Assembly (NCBI RefSeq): GCF_017301735.1 | Contig: NZ_CP071090.1 | Coordinates: 5,508,001-5,572,000 of the forward strand | Direction of reading: 5' to 3' | From: Pyxidicoccus parkwaysis | GTDB lineage: Bacteria; Myxococcota; Myxococcia; Myxococcales; Myxococcaceae | Length of the DNA: 64,000 nt | Shown here: positions 61,379 to 64,000 of the stretch, one piece after another | Layout of the letters: each line of letters opens with the position of its first letter | How positions within the stretch are numbered: position 1 is the first letter of the stretch | Notes under the pieces: generated by a model | Databases searched by the model: none | What the model was told of the DNA's origin: nothing | Seen by the model: the letters and a program-made list of their open reading frames with translations, nothing else | Position numbers and translations under genes: made by a program

Positions 61379-63712
61379 ATGAAGTCCGGAACGCAGTGGC
61401 TGAAGTGGGGCCTCGTGGCCCTCACGGTGACGCCCGCCGCGTGGGCGAAGGACCCGTACAAGGAAGCGGAGACCATCACCCCGGGCGTGGTTTCCCTCAC
61501 GCGGCGGGGCGGCTCGGACGACGTGCCCCACGCGCAGGGCGAGCGGCAACGGCAGCTCCGCGCGGAGGCGCTCAAGGACAAGGTGGAGGGCCGCGCGAAG
61601 GGCCGCGTCCACGAGGTGAGCCGGGGCCGCTACGTGGAGCTGGAGTTGGAGCGCACGGACCGCATCTTCGTCGTCCTCGTCGAGTACGGCGACCAGGTGC
61701 ACCCCGTCTACGGCGACCCGGCGACGAACCCCGGCGGTGACGTGCCGGGTCCGCTCCACAACCAGCTCGTGCAGCCGGACCGCGCCGTCAACAACACCAC
61801 CATCTGGCAGGCCGACTACAACCGCGCCCACTACGAGCAGCTCTACTTCGGCACGGGCCCGGGCGTGGACTCGGTGGCCACCTACTACCGGACGCAGTCC
61901 TCCGGCCGGTACACGGTGGATGGCGTGGTGCACGACTGGGTGCGCGTCCCGTACAACGGCGCGCGCTACGGCCACAACCTGTGCGGCCGCACCATCTGCT
62001 CGTCCACCGGTGTCTGGCCGCTCGTCGCCGACGCCATCAACGCGTGGACGGCGGACCAGCTCGCCGCCGGCAAGACGCCGGAGCAAATCAAGGCGTACCT
62101 GGACACCTTCGACGTATGGGACCGGTACGACTACGACCACGACGGCAACTTCGACGAGCCGGACGGCTACATCGACCACTTCCAGATTGTCCACGCCGGC
62201 GAGGGCGAGGAGACGGGCGGCGGCGCGCAGGGACAGAACGCCGTGTGGAGCCACCGCCACTTCGCGTTCTCCAACGGAGGCGGCTACGGCGGCAACGGCC
62301 CCGCGTACAACCCCAACGGCGGCACGCGCTTCGGCCCCGTGGACAAGTGGGTGGGTGACTACACGATTCAGCCGGAGAACGGTGGCCTGGGCGTGTTCGC
62401 CCACGAGTTCGGCCATGACCTCGGCCTGCCGGACCACTACGACACCGCGTCGGGCTGGGGGAATGACACGGCCTTCTGGTCCGTCATGGGCCATGGCGGG
62501 TATCTGGGGGACGGCACGGTGGACACCGGCTCGCGCCCCGGTGACATGTTCGCGTGGGACAAGCTGCAGCTCGGCTGGCTGAACTACGACGAGGCGAAGG
62601 CCGGCGAGCGCTCCAGCCACAAGCTGGGCCCCGCGGAGTTCAACACGAAGGACGCGCAGGCGCTGCTCGTCACCCTGCCCCCGCAGGCGGTGGACCACCC
62701 GACGACGCCGCCCTTCGCGGGCAGCCACACCTGGTACAGCGGCGACGGTGACAACCTGGACCGCTCCATGGTGCGCACGGTGCGCTTGCCTCGGGCCCGC
62801 AGTGTCTCGCTGCAATTCCAGACGTGGTTCGACATCGAGCAGGACTGGGATTACGCCTACGTCTCCGTCTCCACGGATGGCGAGCACTTCGACAACCTCC
62901 CCAGCACCATCACCACCACCACGAACCCCAACGAGCAGAACTTCGGCAACGGCATCACCGGCGCGTCCGGCGGCTGGGTGCCGGTCACGTTCGATTTGAC
63001 GCCGTACGCGGGCCGCACCATCCAGCTCCGCTTCCGCTACTGGACGGACGCCGCCGAGGCGCGCCCCGGCTTCCAGGTGGACGCGCTGAGCATCACCGCG
63101 GACGGGCGCACGGTGTTCTCCGACGGCGCGGAGAAAGCCCCCAACGGATGGACGCTCTCCGGATTCCAGCAGCACGACGGGCAGCACATCTACTTCGACC
63201 ACTACTACCTGGCCGAGTACCGGCAGTACCGCCTCTACGACGAGGGCCTGCAGACGGGCCCCTACCAATACCCGTACGGGGACCTGGGGCTCTACGACTA
63301 CGTCGAGCACTACCCCTACGAGCAGGGCCTGCTCATCACGTACTGGAACACGCGGTTCAACAACAACCAGGTCAGCCTGCATCCGGGCCAGGGCCGCATC
63401 CTCCCAGTGGACGCGCGCCCGGTGGCGACGCTGGACGGCAGCGGCTGGTACTGGGACACCTTCATCCAGTTGCGCGACGCGACGTTCGGCCTGAGCCCCA
63501 CGCAGGCGCTGTCGCTCAAGACGCCCTGGGGCCCGCGCGTGGACGTGCCGTCGCTGCCGGCCGAGCCCGTCTTCAACGACTTGAACCCCTACTGGTTCCC
63601 GGAGACGTACTGGATGGGAGTGCAGGTGCCGCCCACGGGCACCACCATCGAGGTCGTCAAGGAGAAGGAGGACGGCCGCTACATGCGCGTGAGGGTGCGC
63701 CCGGCGCGCTGA
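61379..63712 (+). CDS. Secreted M6-family metalloprotease (immune inhibitor A-like)
   Basis: 777 residues. Signal: LKWGLVALTVTPAAWA. The zinc site is GVFAHEFGHDLGLPDHYDTA (His 342, Glu 343, His 346, and a further His in PDHYD), and an upstream YDHDGNFDEPDGYID looks like a calcium-binding loop. The C-terminal half contains beta-sandwich domains (FQTWFDIEQDWDYAYVSVST; LRFRYWTDAAEARPGFQVDA), typical of M6 peptidases. Probably extracellular, degrading prey or environmental protein. The ATG at 61379 follows AGGTGA; GTG 61364 is an alternative. Converges with kup across a strong terminator. Confidence 0.94.
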   Translation: MKSGTQWLKWGLVALTVTPAAWAKDPYKEAETITPGVVSLTRRGGSDDVPHAQGERQRQLRAEALKDKVEGRAKGRVHEVSRGRYVELELERTDRIFVVLVEYGDQVHPVYGDPATNPGGDVPGPLHNQLVQPDRAVNNTTIWQADYNRAHYEQLYFGTGPGVDSVATYYRTQSSGRYTVDGVVHDWVRVPYNGARYGHNLCGRTICSSTGVWPLVADAINAWTADQLAAGKTPEQIKAYLDTFDVWDRYDYDHDGNFDEPDGYIDHFQIVHAGEGEETGGGAQGQNAVWSHRHFAFSNGGGYGGNGPAYNPNGGTRFGPVDKWVGDYTIQPENGGLGVFAHEFGHDLGLPDHYDTASGWGNDTAFWSVMGHGGYLGDGTVDTGSRPGDMFAWDKLQLGWLNYDEAKAGERSSHKLGPAEFNTKDAQALLVTLPPQAVDHPTTPPFAGSHTWYSGDGDNLDRSMVRTVRLPRARSVSLQFQTWFDIEQDWDYAYVSVSTDGEHFDNLPSTITTTTNPNEQNFGNGITGASGGWVPVTFDLTPYAGRTIQLRFRYWTDAAEARPGFQVDALSITADGRTVFSDGAEKAPNGWTLSGFQQHDGQHIYFDHYYLAEYRQYRLYDEGLQTGPYQYPYGDLGLYDYVEHYPYEQGLLITYWNTRFNNNQVSLHPGQGRILPVDARPVATLDGSGWYWDTFIQLRDATFGLSPTQALSLKTPWGPRVDVPSLPAEPVFNDLNPYWFPETYWMGVQVPPTGTTIEVVKEKEDGRYMRVRVRPAR

Positions 63713-63727
63713 GGCCGTAAGGCCGCG

Positions 63728-63759
63728 CGAGGTGGCGGGCCGTGTCCGCCGCCACCTCG
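63728..63759. terminator. Bidirectional stem-loop between M6 protease and kup
   Basis: CGAGGTGGCGG / CCGCCACCTCG, perfect 11-bp stem, 10-nt loop, between converging stops at 63712 and 63771. Confidence 0.65.
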
Positions 63760-63770
63760 CCGCGCGTGGG

Positions 63771-64000
63771 CTACAGCTCCACCTGCGCGCCCAATTCCAC
63801 CACGCGGTTGGGAGGAATCCGGAAGAACGCCGTGGCCGAGCGGGAGTTGCGGCTCATCCAGAGGAACACCGCCTCACGCCAGCGCGCCATGCCCGGGTGC
63901 TTGCTGATGATGAGCGTTTCGCGGCCGAGGAAGAAGCTGGTGCTCATCACGCTGAAGGGCAGGCCCGCCTCGCGGCAGCGCTTGAGGATGTCCGGAATGG
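63771..64000 (-). CDS. kup: Kup potassium uptake protein, C-terminal part (5' end beyond window)
   Basis: The minus-strand frame ends at 63771 and is open to the window edge. Residues read IPDILKRCREAGLPFSVMST, FFLGRETLIISKHPGMARW, REAVFLWMSRNSRSATAFF and RIPPNRVVELGAQVEL, the conserved C-terminus of Kup/Trk-type K+ transporters (cytosolic tail). Only about 76 residues are visible. Confidence 0.9.
   Translation of the reverse strand, partial: IPDILKRCREAGLPFSVMSTSFFLGRETLIISKHPGMARWREAVFLWMSRNSRSATAFFRIPPNRVVELGAQVEL

Noticed and set aside
58772..63382. 1536-codon open frame on the minus strand opposite the S9 and M6 protease genes
   Set aside because: His/Arg/Val-rich low-complexity translation that mirrors two clear + strand genes; typical antisense shadow at this GC.

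Overview
The window looks like a stretch of a myxobacterial chromosome (Myxococcaceae such as Myxococcus, Corallococcus or Pyxidicoccus). The reasons are very high GC with almost obligatory G/C in third codon positions, dense packing with 4-nt overlaps and convergent stops, several large PAS/GAF sensor histidine kinases, many short lipoproteins, a TPR-CHAT protein and a set of secreted degradative enzymes. The genus is inference; the sequence itself carries no marker gene such as rRNA.

Layout. 1-8.5 kb: the end of a single-chain xanthine dehydrogenase, a multi-PAS histidine kinase, and a translationally coupled pair of alpha/beta hydrolases resembling exosortase-associated hydrolases 1 and 2. 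8.6-18.2 kb: an AraC regulator, a membrane-linked methyltransferase-like protein, an endonuclease/exonuclease/phosphatase-fold protein, a peptidoglycan-binding CHAP-like protein, a small lipoprotein, a sugar dehydrogenase-type protein with two CXXCH heme motifs, a pilin-like protein and an N-acyl-D-amino-acid deacylase-type amidohydrolase. 18.4-26 kb: a membrane-anchored TPR-CHAT protease, a transglutaminase-like protein with a small partner, and a minus-strand run of three paralogous JmjC/cupin-8 genes. The third paralog has lost its iron ligands, and a 54-codon proline-rich ORF lies antiparallel between the first two. This is the best candidate for an undescribed peptide- or protein-modifying locus. 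26-31.3 kb: secreted small proteins, an APCDD1-like protein, a LysR regulator coupled to a PD-(D/E)XK-like protein, and a polysaccharide deacetylase.

31.4-37.1 kb is an accessory region with visibly lower GC. An intact 874-bp IS5-family element with exact CTAG target duplications sits between a truncated SRPBCC gene and a frameshifted ECF sigma-factor remnant. Both remnants are degraded copies of genes that are intact at 37.2-40.3 kb. Next to them are a DinG/XPD-like helicase, a transposase remnant and a zinc-ribbon membrane protein. 37.2-41.2 kb holds an ECF42-type sigma-factor operon (DGPF/YCII protein, DHFR-like reductase, sigma factor) with an SRPBCC gene and a methyltransferase beside it.

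41.3-54 kb: two more hybrid histidine kinases, a GAF protein coupled to a DedA-like membrane protein, what appears to be RdgC split into two adjacent genes, and a TetR gene facing two tandem NAD(P)-binding paralogs. Each paralog is preceded by a copy of the same 29-bp operator-like sequence. 54-64 kb: a metallopeptidase-like lipoprotein, a GHSTG lipase/esterase, a GAF histidine kinase whose frame contains one in-frame UGA at a likely cysteine position followed by a hairpin, a PBP4-type D-Ala-D-Ala carboxypeptidase, a secreted prolyl oligopeptidase, a secreted M6 metalloprotease and the 3' end of kup.

No rRNA, convincing tRNA, CRISPR array or replication origin was seen. All calls come from reading translations and DNA by eye; no similarity search was run.
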